From Shewanella sp. UCD-KL21 (GTDB lineage: Bacteria; Pseudomonadota; Gammaproteobacteria; Enterobacterales; Shewanellaceae), in contig NZ_MPHK01000005.1 of assembly GCF_001957135.1 (NCBI RefSeq), forward strand, positions 87,789 through 151,788: a stretch of 64,000 bases of DNA, in the 5' to 3' direction. Of this stretch, positions 47,743 to 57,416 are shown in pieces. Numbering within the stretch: position 1 is the stretch's first letter; each line of letters begins with the position of its first letter. The notes below the pieces were generated by a model. The model did not search any database, had not been told where the DNA came from, and was given only the letters and a program-made list of their open reading frames with translations. A program made the position numbers and the translations under genes.

Positions 47743-49038
47743 TTACTGCTTATAGACTTGACCGTCTTTCATCACAAAGCTGACGTTTTCCATTAAGCTG
47801 ATATTGCTGAGTGGATCGCCATCAACGGCAATAATGTCAGCTAAAAAGCCTGCTTTAATCTGCCCTAGGTTGTCTTGCTTAAGCAAAGCAGCACTGTTGA
47901 TGGTCGCAGCTTGTAAGGCTTGAGCTGGAGTCATACCAAATGTCACCATACGTGAAAATTGCTTGCCGTTATCACCATGGGGGTAAATTGCCGCATCTGA
48001 GCCAAACACCATGTTAGCGCCGGCCCTGACTGCCTTTCGAAAACTGTCGCGCTGGGCTTGCGATACTAACTTTTCTTTATTGATGTTGGCTTCAGGTACA
48101 CCATTAGCTGCGCCAAAGGCGAGGGTGTATTCAGTATTGTAGATATCACAAGAAAGGTAAGTGCCCGCTTTAACGGCCATGTTAATGGCTTCATCATCCA
48201 TAAAGCTGCAATGCTCGATACTGTCGATGCCCGCTCTGATCGATTCTTTAATACCGCTAGTGCCATGGGCATGGGAGGCGACCACTAAGCCACGAATGTG
48301 GGCTTCATCAACGGCCGATTTAATTTCTTCATAGGTTAACTGCTGCACCCCGACTTTAGTGCCTTTTGAAAACACCCCGCCGGTGGCGCACACTTTAATG
48401 GCATTCGCACCGTACTTGATGTTTTCACGCACTTTAGCGCGCACAGCCCACGGTCCATCAGCAACTCCTTGCGATTTTGATTTTTTTTCTGGGGCTGAAA
48501 AGTTATCGTCGCAATGTCCGCCGGTAATACTAATTGGATGGCCAACAGCCCAAATTCTTGGCCCTGCAATTTCACCGGCATTGATACCGTCGCGGGTAGC
48601 GATAACGGCATAACCTGAAGCGCCTAAATCCCGCACTGTGGTAAAGCCTGCCATTAAGGTTTTTTCGGCATTTTTAACCGCTTTAACGGTTTGGCGTGGA
48701 ATGGAATAATTTTGCGAGGCTAAAAAATTATCTTCTGCATCACCGCTAAGGTGAACATGCATATCCATTACCCCGGGAAGTAAGGTTTTACCGCTTAAAT
48801 CGATGAGCTTGTAATCATTATCGGTAGGGATTTTTGCTTGTTGGGTGACTTGGGTTATTTGATTGCCCTTAATGACAATGGCCACGTCTTTTATGGTTTT
48901 ACCTTTTACAACATCGACGTATGCATCAGCGACCAATAAGGTTGGTTGTGCCAGTGCTGGCACGCTTAGCGTCAGCGAGATTGCCGCTGCTAAACTTAAT
49001 TTTGTTAGACCCTTTAATATTTTATTTGGCTTTACCAT
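47743..49038 (-). CDS. Exported amidohydrolase (prolidase/imidazolonepropionase-like)
   Basis: 431 aa. A signal peptide (residues about 8-30, ending SVPALAQ) sends it to the periplasm. Amidohydrolase metal ligands are present: the MHVHLSG HxH near 93-95, the probable carboxylated Lys in AIKVCATGG near 215, His residues in SHAHGTSG near 255 and IEHCSF near 275, and Asp in FGSDAAIYPHGDN near 340. The set matches the binuclear-zinc dipeptidase/Xaa-Pro-type group common in Shewanella. It likely cleaves a dipeptide or related amide. It is monocistronic and divergent from the NAD(P)HX repair gene. Confidence 0.9.
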   Translation of the reverse strand: MVKPNKILKGLTKLSLAAAISLTLSVPALAQPTLLVADAYVDVVKGKTIKDVAIVIKGNQITQVTQQAKIPTDNDYKLIDLSGKTLLPGVMDMHVHLSGDAEDNFLASQNYSIPRQTVKAVKNAEKTLMAGFTTVRDLGASGYAVIATRDGINAGEIAGPRIWAVGHPISITGGHCDDNFSAPEKKSKSQGVADGPWAVRAKVRENIKYGANAIKVCATGGVFSKGTKVGVQQLTYEEIKSAVDEAHIRGLVVASHAHGTSGIKESIRAGIDSIEHCSFMDDEAINMAVKAGTYLSCDIYNTEYTLAFGAANGVPEANINKEKLVSQAQRDSFRKAVRAGANMVFGSDAAIYPHGDNGKQFSRMVTFGMTPAQALQAATINSAALLKQDNLGQIKAGFLADIIAVDGDPLSNISLMENVSFVMKDGQVYKQ

Positions 49039-49277
49039 CTGCGTGGTTTTCCTGTTTATTGTTGGTTTAGGTAAGCGAGAAAACCATCATACGACAATTG
49101 TTAAGCCAGTGTTAATGCTAAAGGCAATTGAATTGCAACAACTAATGTCGATAGTTATTGCCGCAAGCCGCTTTATATTGGTAGCAAATATCTGCTTAAT
49201 CGCGGCTGCAGTTGTTTTGTGCTGCCAAACTTCTTGTATAGTTAATATTAGCTTTTTGCATTCAAGGTAAGGTTTAT

Positions 49278-50933
49278 ATGGCCACTCTTTCTGAAAATAA
49301 CGCCGCAGCTCAGCTAACAGATCATTTAAGCGATCAATTAAAGCAAGGCTTTGAAAAAAGCGCAGTGGTGTTATCAGCGCAGGCAGTACGAGACGCCGAG
49401 CGGCATTGGGCATCAAATAATAACAACAGCACTTGGCCTTTGATGGTTAAGGCGGCGAGCAGTTTTGTGCAGCGCTTTGAAGCGGCCTTTAATGCATCGC
49501 AATCGATATTGGTGGTGGTCGGTCAGGGCAACAATGGTGGTGATGGTTATTACATTGCCAAATTGTTGCTGCAACAGGGCAAAAATGTCGTGGTTTATGC
49601 GCCTTTTGGCGCGCCCAAAGCAGGCATCGATGCGCAGCAAGCCATGAATGAATTTTTAGCAGCTGGTGGCAGGGTTCGTGCTAATGCCACAAGCTTAGCT
49701 GCATCAACAGCAGCCTCAACAACAGCAGCCTCAACAACAGCAGCAATAGCAACAGCAGCCTCAACAACAGCAGCAATAGCAACAGCAGCAATAGCAACAG
49801 CAGCAATAGCAACCTCAGAGTCATACCCAATCATTATTGATGCGCTATTTGGCAGTGGTTTAAGCCGCACCTTATCTGCTGCGGCGATTGAGGTGATTAA
49901 TTACATTAACCACAGTAGTGGGCAGGTTTACGCCGTTGATGTGCCCAGCGGTTTAAATGCCGATAGCGGCCAGCCTGAGCCAGTTTGCGTTCATGCTAGC
50001 GCCACCCACAGTTTTATTGCTTATAAGCCGGGGCTACTTACCGCATACGGGCCAGCCTCTTGTGGCGAGCTGTCTTTAGATACTTTAGAGCTTGAGCCTA
50101 TTGCTAGTACAACAAAAGAGAATTGGCGCTACGATCCAAGGGTAAACAAGCTGCCATCACGCACAGGCAATACTCATAAAAGTCACCATGGCAATGTCGG
50201 TGTTATCGCAGGTCTTGGCAACATGGCGGGCGCAGGCATTATTGCTAGCCGCGCCGCTTTAAACGCTGGGGCTGGGCGAGTGTATTTACAGTGCGAGCCA
50301 AGCCATTTTGTCGCCTGCTTGAGCCAATCCCCTGAGATCATGTTTTCTGAAACTACCGACAATACATTACAGCAAAACGCGGTGCTGGTGGTGGGCCCAG
50401 GTCTTGGCCGCGGGCCGCAAGCTCAGCAAATCATGCAAACGATATTAACCCTTCAAGCCAACTCTGGCGTTGATAATAAACGCAGCCTCGGGGTGTTAGA
50501 TGCTGACGGCTTGCGCTATTTAGCAAAGCAGCCGCAAATGGTGGCGCATTGGGTGCTAACTCCCCATGAGGCGGAGGCTGCTGACTTGTTGGGCATATCT
50601 GCCGATGAGGTCACTAACGATCGCCTTGCCGCTGCGCTTGCACTGCATAAAAAATATAAAGCAGTGGTGGTATTAAAAGGGGCTGGCACCCTAGTGGCTC
50701 ACCAAGGGGGAGTCAACTTTTGTCATTCAGGTTCAGCGGCTATGGCGACAGCGGGCATGGGCGATTGCTTAGCAGGTATTATTGCAGCACTTATCGCCCA
50801 AGGTTTATCAGCCGAGGATGCCGCCATTACCGGGGTAAACTGGCATGCAACCCTAGGCCATCAGCTTGCCCAAACCCAGAGAATAGTGCTGGCCAGTGAT
50901 ATTTGTGAGCAGCTTAAATTAAGCTGTGATTAA
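49278..50933 (+). CDS. nnr: Bifunctional NAD(P)HX epimerase / ADP-dependent NAD(P)HX dehydratase
   Basis: 551 aa. The N-terminal YjeF_N epimerase (about 20-280) has GQGNNGGDGYYIAKLL, ALFGSGL and AVDVPSGLNADSG. The C-terminal ribokinase-like dehydratase (about 295-545) has GNVGVIAGLGNMAGAG, VVGPGLGRG, VLDADGL, TPHEAEAADLLG, and GMGDCLAGIIAA. It repairs hydrated NAD(P)H in the cytosol. Within the epimerase domain an Ala/Thr/Ser-rich block of about 38 residues (142-179), coded by a tandem repeat, interrupts the loop before SYPIIIDALFG, making this copy longer than usual. The usual neighbours tsaE, amiB and mutL are absent here. Confidence 0.93.
   Translation: MATLSENNAAAQLTDHLSDQLKQGFEKSAVVLSAQAVRDAERHWASNNNNSTWPLMVKAASSFVQRFEAAFNASQSILVVVGQGNNGGDGYYIAKLLLQQGKNVVVYAPFGAPKAGIDAQQAMNEFLAAGGRVRANATSLAASTAASTTAASTTAAIATAASTTAAIATAAIATAAIATSESYPIIIDALFGSGLSRTLSAAAIEVINYINHSSGQVYAVDVPSGLNADSGQPEPVCVHASATHSFIAYKPGLLTAYGPASCGELSLDTLELEPIASTTKENWRYDPRVNKLPSRTGNTHKSHHGNVGVIAGLGNMAGAGIIASRAALNAGAGRVYLQCEPSHFVACLSQSPEIMFSETTDNTLQQNAVLVVGPGLGRGPQAQQIMQTILTLQANSGVDNKRSLGVLDADGLRYLAKQPQMVAHWVLTPHEAEAADLLGISADEVTNDRLAAALALHKKYKAVVVLKGAGTLVAHQGGVNFCHSGSAAMATAGMGDCLAGIIAALIAQGLSAEDAAITGVNWHATLGHQLAQTQRIVLASDICEQLKLSCD
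49701..49815 (+). repeat. In-frame microsatellite-like repeat inside nnr
   Basis: The region alternates 15-base CTCAACAACAGCAGC-type and 12-base AATAGCAACAGCAGC-type words, encoding runs of ASTTAA and AIATAA. All units are multiples of three, so copy-number change would alter length but not frame. Confidence 0.9.
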
Positions 50934-51472
50934 CTCACCATAACGCCGTTTTAATGTTTATGCGCTGTAGAGCTGCAGCGAAATGAGGGCATAAAACCGT
51001 TTTCAATGTTGAATTAATCGCCATTTAAATACGCTTTTTAGTGGTCGGATGAGTGCGTGGAAGACCATGATAATTCTTAACATTCAATCAGCAATTATTT
51101 GGCGCTTGTTGGCCTGTGGCTAAAAGCCAAAAATAAAACGCTGTAGATCTATGTTAAGGCGATATTGTTCCATACTTGCTTAACTAAGCCCCATAAGTGT
51201 TTGTTGGCGGTTGCTATTACTTGCTCATAATTTCCACTCTCCCTATCGTCAATTATATGACAAGTCAAATTTTTATTAAATGTGTTAACTTGTTTGAATT
51301 TAATTCCTATCTTGCTGTAAATAAATATTTTTTTGACGGTTGTCTGTTTTGTTGGCTCTGTTGTTATATCTTTTTTTTTAATTACTATGTGGCTCGAACA
51401 GACCCTTGTTGGCTATTTATATTAATCATTGAGTCTGCTGTCTTCTTTTACCTAATAACTAGAGAAATTGAC
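50934..51472. other. Region between nnr and the AA10 gene
   Basis: 539 bases with no supported gene. The AA10 reading frame is open upstream to 51197, but the residues there look like translated noncoding DNA (Phe/Tyr/Cys rich) and precede a perfect signal peptide. No terminator or operator is clear. Confidence 0.55.
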
Positions 51473-52963
51473 ATGAAAACCAATAAGTTGTTTGGTGCCA
51501 TTGCCGTGGCGTCAGCGATGTATGTAGTGATACCGAATCAAAGCGCTTATGCTCATGGCTGGGCAGAGTTTCCTGAAGCAAGACAATCAATTTGTTACCA
51601 GCAAGGTGGCTTGTGGAGTGGCACGCCACCCAATGCGGCTTGTGCACAGGCGAAAGAGATTTCTGGTACTTACCCATTTATTCAGCGTAATGAATTTGCC
51701 ATCAATATTCCTGCACCGACTTACAATGATATGGACGTGGTAAAAGCGGCTATTCCTGATGGCAGCTTATGTTATGCCAACGATGCGCAAAAACGCGGCA
51801 TGGGTGCAGAGCATTCAGACTGGACCCGCACTGAGTTACCAACAGGCACTTTTGAGTACGTGTTTAATGCAACCGCGCCACACAACCCATCTTTCTGGCA
51901 GTTTTATTTAACCAAGCCCGGTGTTGATGTATCTAAGCCACTAAAATGGGATGATTTGGAACTAATCCAAGAGTACGGCAATGTTGCTGTGGATGCGGAT
52001 AAAAAGTACCGCATGGACATTGCGATCCCTGCCGATCGCTCAGGTGATGCGATTTTGTATACTCGCTGGCAGCGCGATGACACCGTGGGTGAAGGATTTT
52101 ATAACTGTAGTGACATTACCATTAGCGGTGACTCTCCGGTAGAACCAGAACCAAATGAGCCTTATTTAGAGCAAGGTGATGCTTTTATTCCTGCAGATAT
52201 CAATTTAGATACCCCGCAGCTTGGTGAGTCGGTTAACTATAAAGTCTTTAGTGACAATGGCGATATTCATTCAAGTTTCTCACTAGAAATCACCACAGAA
52301 AACCAGCTCGATTGGGACCGCTTATTAGCCTCACAAGTGAACGGTTATTATGAGACTCAATATAGCGGTAACGTATTTATTGGTCGCTGGCATGCAGAAA
52401 TGAATCACTATATGTATTTCAGAAATGAGCTACATAATAACTTTTTTAATGCCAGTAATGGACAGGCTTATGGTGAGTTCAGTATTAGCGCAAACAACGA
52501 GTTTGTAAAAGCTGTGATTACGCCAACAGTGTTAAAAGAAATTACTAATGCCAGCGTTAGCCACGGTGAATACGTGGTACTAACCCCAGCAAGTAGTATC
52601 GGTGATATTGAGCAAATCTCTTGGGCGCAAGTGGCAGGTTTGCCGGTTGAAACAGTTATTGGCCAGAATGATGAGCTGATTATCAATACTGTTTTACTTG
52701 ACAATGTCGCCCAAGAAGTGAGTTTTGAGCTTACTGTTACAGGCCAAGGTGAACAAGATAAAACCGTTTATAGTTTCTCAATTACGCCCACTGACGTAGA
52801 GCCAGGCCCAAGCCCTGAGCCATTACCTGGTGAGCAATGGAGCGCATCTGCTGTTTATAATGGCGGTGAAAAGGTGATGCATAATAACCAAGAGTGGACT
52901 GCTCAGTGGTGGACCCAAGGTGAAGAGCCTGGCACTACGGGTGAATGGGGCGTGTGGCGTTAA
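51473..52963 (+). CDS. Secreted chitin-active lytic polysaccharide monooxygenase (AA10) with CBM5/12-like module
   Basis: 496 aa from the ATG at 51473 (AGAG upstream). Signal peptide 1-27 ends SAYA before His28, which becomes the N-terminal His of the copper histidine brace; the second brace His is His114 (GAEHSDW). The AA10 domain covers about 28-220 with FYNCSD at its end. Middle domains (about 230-420) resemble GbpA-type modules. The C-terminus (about 445-496) is a chitin-binding module with SASAVYNGGEKVMHNNQEW and TGEWGVW. It oxidatively opens chitin outside the cell, a typical marine trait. It is monocistronic with a strong terminator. Confidence 0.9.
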   Translation: MKTNKLFGAIAVASAMYVVIPNQSAYAHGWAEFPEARQSICYQQGGLWSGTPPNAACAQAKEISGTYPFIQRNEFAINIPAPTYNDMDVVKAAIPDGSLCYANDAQKRGMGAEHSDWTRTELPTGTFEYVFNATAPHNPSFWQFYLTKPGVDVSKPLKWDDLELIQEYGNVAVDADKKYRMDIAIPADRSGDAILYTRWQRDDTVGEGFYNCSDITISGDSPVEPEPNEPYLEQGDAFIPADINLDTPQLGESVNYKVFSDNGDIHSSFSLEITTENQLDWDRLLASQVNGYYETQYSGNVFIGRWHAEMNHYMYFRNELHNNFFNASNGQAYGEFSISANNEFVKAVITPTVLKEITNASVSHGEYVVLTPASSIGDIEQISWAQVAGLPVETVIGQNDELIINTVLLDNVAQEVSFELTVTGQGEQDKTVYSFSITPTDVEPGPSPEPLPGEQWSASAVYNGGEKVMHNNQEWTAQWWTQGEEPGTTGEWGVWR

Positions 52964-53356
52964 TCGCCTTCATGCTTGTTTGCTAAGGTTTTAAACATAA
53001 TCGCTGTAAACCCTAACGGCCAATCATTGATTGGCCGTTTTTTTATGCTATAACTAAAATATCATCTGGCTAAATGCGCTTTATAAACGTGTTGTTTTTT
53101 TACTCTAATCAACATCGATTTAGTTAATCGAATCGGTGTAATAGCAGAATAAGGGCCGCTGTTATTAACTAAAACTTCCTATTGATATTAATACTTTGCT
53201 GCAAAGTTCGCTTTAAACCTTTCTATACTAAACGAACAGATAAATAAGAATTTAACTCCAACCTAGTTACTGACTATTTATCTGTGAGCTGCAGGCTACT
53301 TTTTAAGACTTTTAAGGCGCTGATGTTAGCGATCAGTGAAAAGGAATTTCATAACG
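52964..53356. other. Intergenic region upstream of the GMC operon
   Basis: 393 bases holding the AA10 terminator (53015-53044) and presumably the promoter of the next operon. No operator is recognised. Confidence 0.5.
53015..53044 (+). terminator. Terminator of the AA10 gene
   Basis: An AACGGCCAAT / ATTGGCCGTT stem with a short loop, then seven T. Confidence 0.88.
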
Positions 53357-54805
53357 ATGAATTTAAATATTGTCAGCGCCGAACAGGCTTCACAGCAAAA
53401 GTATGAACTCATAATTATTGGTTCTGGCTTTGGCTCTTCATTCTTTTTACTAGAGGCGCTAAAAAAAATTAACGGTAATATCCTGGTGCTGGAATGGGGC
53501 GATTATAATTCGTGGAATTGGCAATTATCCCAAGGAAAAAATTCGGCTGTTGATCCTGCCGATACCTTTAAAAATACAGCTGAAAAAGAATGGAATTGCA
53601 CCATTGGTTTTGGTGGTGGAATGAATTGCTGGTTTGCCCAAACCCCTCGATTTCATCCTGCCGATTTTAAAACCGCCTCTTTGTATGGGGTCGGCAATGA
53701 CTGGCCGATTTCCTATGACGATCTTGAGCCCTATTATTGTGATGTCGAAAGCATTATGTCGGTGTCAGGCGACCCTGATATGCACAGTATGCTTCCTCGC
53801 TCCAAACCTTTCCCACAACCGCCCCATAGACCCACTGCCATTGATCGCATCATGAAAAATGCCAATATGGACAGCCACTTTATCATGCCAACGGCCAGAG
53901 CAAGGGTGTCAACTGATACACGGGCGGCCTGCTGCTCTAATGCCAAATGTAATTTATGTCCCATTCAGGCCAAATTTACTGTGCATAATGGTTTTCAGCA
54001 GGTGTATTCGGACCCTAGAGTACACACCTGTTTAAACTCTGAAGTAAGGCATATGCAGCACAGTGATAGCGCGGTTTCTAGCGTGGTTTTTATCAACAAC
54101 AATCAAGAATATACTGTCAGCGCCGACAAGTTTGTTTTAGGCGCCAACGCCATACAAAGCCCTGCGATATTGCTACGCTCGAAAATGGATTTTGGTGACA
54201 CAGGTCTTGGGCTACACGAGCAAGTTGGGGTAAAAGTTGAAGTGTTTTTAGATGGTTTAGAGAACTTTGATGGCAGCACGATTACCACAGGGCTCAATTA
54301 TGCCTTGTATGATGGCGAGTTTAGAAAAGATCACGCTTCTTGTTTGATTTACTTTGAAAATCGTTGGCCTTATGGCTTTAGAAAAGAAGTGGGTCGCTGG
54401 CGAGAAACCCTGCCATTAGTCATTGTCGCTGAAGATCTCCCCCAAAAATCCAATAATGTCACTATTGATGCTACTACAGGGCAGGCGGTAGTGAGCTATA
54501 CCGGAGAATCTGAGTACGCCAAAAAGGGTATTGAGCAGGCTTTAGCGCAATTACCTAAGGTACTTGATGCATTACCTGTGGAAGCGATTCATTTTCGTGG
54601 CTGGCGGCCGACTGAATCACATTTACAGGGCACCTTGAGGATGGGCAACATTGATGATGGCTCAGTGGTAGATGCAAACCTTATTCATCATCAATACCGA
54701 AACTTATTTGTGGTGGGCACATCAGTATTTGCAAGTTGTTCTTGTGCCAACCCTAGCTTAACCGCTGCAGCATTAGCAGTGCGCGCAGCGAGAATGGGGG
54801 TTTAA
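53357..54805 (+). CDS. GMC-family FAD oxidoreductase, large subunit
   Basis: 482 aa from the ATG at 53357; a GTG at 53336 is also in frame but has no ribosome site, while AAGGA lies 12 bases before the ATG. FAD-binding Rossmann motif YELIIIGSGFGSS near residues 17-29, GGMNCWFAQTPRF near 90-103, and the C-terminal GMC module with HLQGTLRMG and LFVVGTSVFASCSCANPSLT. A Cys cluster CCSNAKCNLC near 195-205 suggests a metal or heme/electron-transfer contact, as in gluconate or fructose dehydrogenases. It has no signal of its own; the next gene supplies a Tat signal, so the two are probably exported together. Confidence 0.85.
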   Translation: MNLNIVSAEQASQQKYELIIIGSGFGSSFFLLEALKKINGNILVLEWGDYNSWNWQLSQGKNSAVDPADTFKNTAEKEWNCTIGFGGGMNCWFAQTPRFHPADFKTASLYGVGNDWPISYDDLEPYYCDVESIMSVSGDPDMHSMLPRSKPFPQPPHRPTAIDRIMKNANMDSHFIMPTARARVSTDTRAACCSNAKCNLCPIQAKFTVHNGFQQVYSDPRVHTCLNSEVRHMQHSDSAVSSVVFINNNQEYTVSADKFVLGANAIQSPAILLRSKMDFGDTGLGLHEQVGVKVEVFLDGLENFDGSTITTGLNYALYDGEFRKDHASCLIYFENRWPYGFRKEVGRWRETLPLVIVAEDLPQKSNNVTIDATTGQAVVSYTGESEYAKKGIEQALAQLPKVLDALPVEAIHFRGWRPTESHLQGTLRMGNIDDGSVVDANLIHHQYRNLFVVGTSVFASCSCANPSLTAAALAVRAARMGV

Positions 54806-54806
54806 T

Positions 54807-55235
54807 ATGAGTGGTGCTAGTCTTTCTCGGCGCTCGTTTCTTAAAGTGGCGGCGATTGGCGCAGGGCTGGGTGGGGCGGTGTTTTATGGCGTACACACAT
54901 TAAATACCCAAAATTTTATCGTCTCGAGTCTTGATCGTTTACTGGGTAAGCTAAATATTAGCGATGAAAACCTGCAATTGTTTTGTGAGCAATTTACCGC
55001 TGAATATGGTGAGATGAAGCTGCGTGCCATTATTATTTTAGATCAATCATCGGCGTTTGATTTGGTGGTTAAAAAGCGCGCTATCTGGATTGATAAGTAT
55101 GAGCGAAAATTAGTCACTGATTTTATGATGTCGACCAATTTTTTCCAAGTCAGGAACCCTGCCACAGAGGCGCTGCAATACTACGGCGCTAATCGGCCTT
55201 GTTATAATCCTTTTGCCCGCTTTGACATCAGTTGA
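54807..55235 (+). CDS. Tat-signal small subunit of the GMC dehydrogenase
   Basis: 142 aa, starting one base after the stop of the large subunit. The N-terminus has SRRSFLKVAAIGAGLGGAVFY, given here as SRRSFLK plus a hydrophobic stretch, a textbook twin-arginine signal. The remainder is helical and resembles the small (gamma) subunit of membrane gluconate 2-dehydrogenase: LQLFCEQFTAEYGEMK, DLVVKKRAIW, and ATEALQYYGANRPCYNPFA at the end. I infer it carries the FAD subunit through Tat. No cytochrome subunit is adjacent. Confidence 0.78.
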   Translation: MSGASLSRRSFLKVAAIGAGLGGAVFYGVHTLNTQNFIVSSLDRLLGKLNISDENLQLFCEQFTAEYGEMKLRAIIILDQSSAFDLVVKKRAIWIDKYERKLVTDFMMSTNFFQVRNPATEALQYYGANRPCYNPFARFDIS

Positions 55236-55643
55236 TTGCAGTTGATAAACCATAATACCTTGCCAGTTATGCCTTTCATAAAATCGTGGCCTTTGGCTTA
55301 ACAAGTGACACTTGTTAAGCCAAAGGCCGTTTTCTTGCCAAATCAGCATTAAAGTTTTCCCTTAAGAAGTCGATGTATATACATGGGCTTAATCGGGTAT
55401 TTAGCGAATATTAACAGCCAATGTTATTGCGTAAAGTGATTGCGTAATGTTGTTGAACATTTTAATGCTCAATAACGGCTGCTTAATAACGGCTTTCATA
55501 TTAATAACTACTCGTCATAGCCCCATACTGACAACTGAAATCGCTTGAGAGCAAGCTGCATCATCAGGTCATCAATCACTGTAGATTTGTGAAAATCTCT
55601 CTACTTACATTGAAAGTAGGGCTTAATCTTTAAAGGTCGTTTT
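55236..55643. other. Intergenic region between the GMC operon and the chemoreceptor
   Basis: 408 bases with a very strong hairpin (55288-55332) after the operon. AAAGG lies before the chemoreceptor ATG. I see no FliA promoter. Confidence 0.55.
55288..55332 (+). terminator. 19-bp perfect hairpin after the GMC operon
   Basis: GGCCTTTGGCTTAACAAGT pairs exactly with its complement across a 3-base loop, then GTTTTC. It probably acts as a terminator for the operon. Confidence 0.75.
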
Positions 55644-57260
55644 ATGAGTTTTGATGTCTCAATTAAGAGAATGCTCCAAATTACAATTTCGCTAGCATTA
55701 TTGGCTTTAATCTCTTTAGTTTTAGTGAGTAATACCCAGCAGTCTTTCATCTACGACAGTGTGTTAAATGAAGAAAAGCAAGTTAATACCATTTTTGCTT
55801 TAAAAGATACTCGCTTTGATGTTGTGCAAATTCAGCAATTTTTGACCGATGTTGGCGCAACAAAAACTGATGAAGCCAAAGCAGAAGCTTTAGCCTGTTT
55901 ACATGCCGCGCAGGCCAATATGGATAAGCTTATATTGTTGGCACCGGAATATACTGCAAGAGCTCAATCGATTAAACGTCAAATTAATCAATTGCATGAG
56001 TCTGGTTTAAACATGGCTGATGCGTATATAACTCAAGGTACAGATGCCGGCAATTTATTGATGAAAGGTGCTGGCGGCTTTGACCAAGCATCGTCAGAGT
56101 TAGCTGATAATTTAGATCAATTAGCCCAAGAGTTAGATGGTAAATTTACTGTTGCGGTACAAGATACTTTAAATGCCACCATGCAAGCTGCCAGTGTGCA
56201 ATTGTGGGGCAGTATTGGCATTGGTGTGTTTATTATCATTATTTTGTCAGCCCTTTACCGCAATATTTTCACTCCGCTTAATGCTTTAGATAACTCAATG
56301 AGTAATGTGGCTTCAGGCTCTAAAGATCTTACCGTGACGCTAGATGACAGTGGCAATAGCGAAATTAATCAGGTCGCTGGCAACTTTAATGTATTTGTAA
56401 CTAATATTCGTGAGTTAATTACTGATTTTAATGGTAATACCCAGCAATTAGGTACCGCAAGTGTGCAGCTTAAATCGGCCAGTAACGAAACGTTAGCGGG
56501 CATGCAGCGCTTACAAGGTGAAACCGAGCAAGTTGCAACAGCGATGAATCAAATGCAGGCGACCGTAGTAGAAGTGGCTAATAATGCTGAGCTGGCAGCG
56601 CAAGCAGCTAAAGATTCTGATACCCAAGCAGTCCATGGTGACATGATAGTTCAGCAAACGATCGCCTCGATCGATAACCTCTCTGGCGGGGTTGAACAGG
56701 CTGCCAATGCCTTACAAAAATTACAAAACGATGCCGATAATATTGGCAGCATTTTAGATGTGATCCGCAGTATTTCAGAGCAAACTAACTTACTGGCACT
56801 CAATGCCGCCATTGAAGCTGCGCGTGCGGGCGAGCACGGTCGAGGCTTTGCCGTAGTGGCCGACGAGGTCAGAACTTTGTCAAAACGAACCCAAGAGTCC
56901 ACTAATCAAATTCAGCAAATGATTGGGCAATTACAAACCGGTGTTAAAGATGCCGTATCAGTAATGGACTCAAGCCGTGAGCAAGCAGATAAAAGTACTG
57001 AGCAAGCTGCGCAAGCAGGTGATGCCTTAGCTAAAATTACCGAATCGGTTGCGATGATTTCTAATATGGCAACCCAAATCGCCACAGCAGCAGAAGAGCA
57101 AACTGCGGTCAGTGATGAAATTAATCGTAATATTGTCAATATTAGTGATGAAGCCAGATTAACGGCGAGCAATGCCGACCAATCACATAGTGCCAGTGTG
57201 CAGGTTAATCATCTGTCACAGCAACTCAGAGAACAAATTGGTCAATTTAAAACAAGTTAG
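55644..57260 (+). CDS. Methyl-accepting chemotaxis protein
   Basis: 538 aa. Membrane helices at about 11-29 and 190-210 flank a periplasmic helical sensor of about 160 residues, of the four-helix-bundle size. HAMP at about 211-265, then methylation helices and the invariant signalling tip [20 protein letters not shown] near 374-393, followed by [12 protein letters not shown]. It couples a ligand signal to CheA/CheW. The terminal residues (EQIGQFKTS) lack a CheR-tether pentapeptide. The ligand is unknown, and no che genes are near. Confidence 0.95.
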   Translation: MSFDVSIKRMLQITISLALLALISLVLVSNTQQSFIYDSVLNEEKQVNTIFALKDTRFDVVQIQQFLTDVGATKTDEAKAEALACLHAAQANMDKLILLAPEYTARAQSIKRQINQLHESGLNMADAYITQGTDAGNLLMKGAGGFDQASSELADNLDQLAQELDGKFTVAVQDTLNATMQAASVQLWGSIGIGVFIIIILSALYRNIFTPLNALDNSMSNVASGSKDLTVTLDDSGNSEINQVAGNFNVFVTNIRELITDFNGNTQQLGTASVQLKSASNETLAGMQRLQGETEQVATAMNQMQATVVEVANNAELAAQAAKDSDTQAVHGDMIVQQTIASIDNLSGGVEQAANALQKLQNDADNIGSILDVIRSISEQTNLLALNAAIEAARAGEHGRGFAVVADEVRTLSKRTQESTNQIQQMIGQLQTGVKDAVSVMDSSREQADKSTEQAAQAGDALAKITESVAMISNMATQIATAAEEQTAVSDEINRNIVNISDEARLTASNADQSHSASVQVNHLSQQLREQIGQFKTS

Positions 57261-57315
57261 TGAATCAATGTGACAGTTTTGCCACTAAGCCACCCGTTAT
57301 TTAGAGGCTAATGTT

Positions 57316-57371
57316 GTGTTATAAGCATGGTGTTATAAGCATGGTGTTATATGCATAGTGATATAAGTATA
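57316..57371. repeat. Four tandem 14-bp repeats after the chemoreceptor gene
   Basis: Two perfect GTGTTATAAGCATG units, then GTGTTATATGCATA and GTGATATAAGTATA, plus a partial fifth. They lie between the stop and the terminator, so they are transcribed. Confidence 0.88.
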
Positions 57372-57381
57372 GTGATAGAGG

Positions 57382-57416
57382 CCTAAGGGAGATAAACCCA
57401 TTCCCTTAGGTTTTTT
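57382..57416 (+). terminator. Terminator of the chemoreceptor gene
   Basis: A CCTAAGGGA / TCCCTTAGG stem with a loop of about 11 bases, then six T. Confidence 0.8.

Noticed and set aside
49595..49870. Minus-strand frame with VAIAAV repeats inside nnr
   Set aside because: A by-product of the trinucleotide-type repeat, which is open in several frames; the plus frame is a complete conserved enzyme.
51197..51472. Upstream extension of the AA10 frame by 92 codons
   Set aside because: A perfect signal peptide with a ribosome site starts at 51473; the extension has noncoding-like composition.
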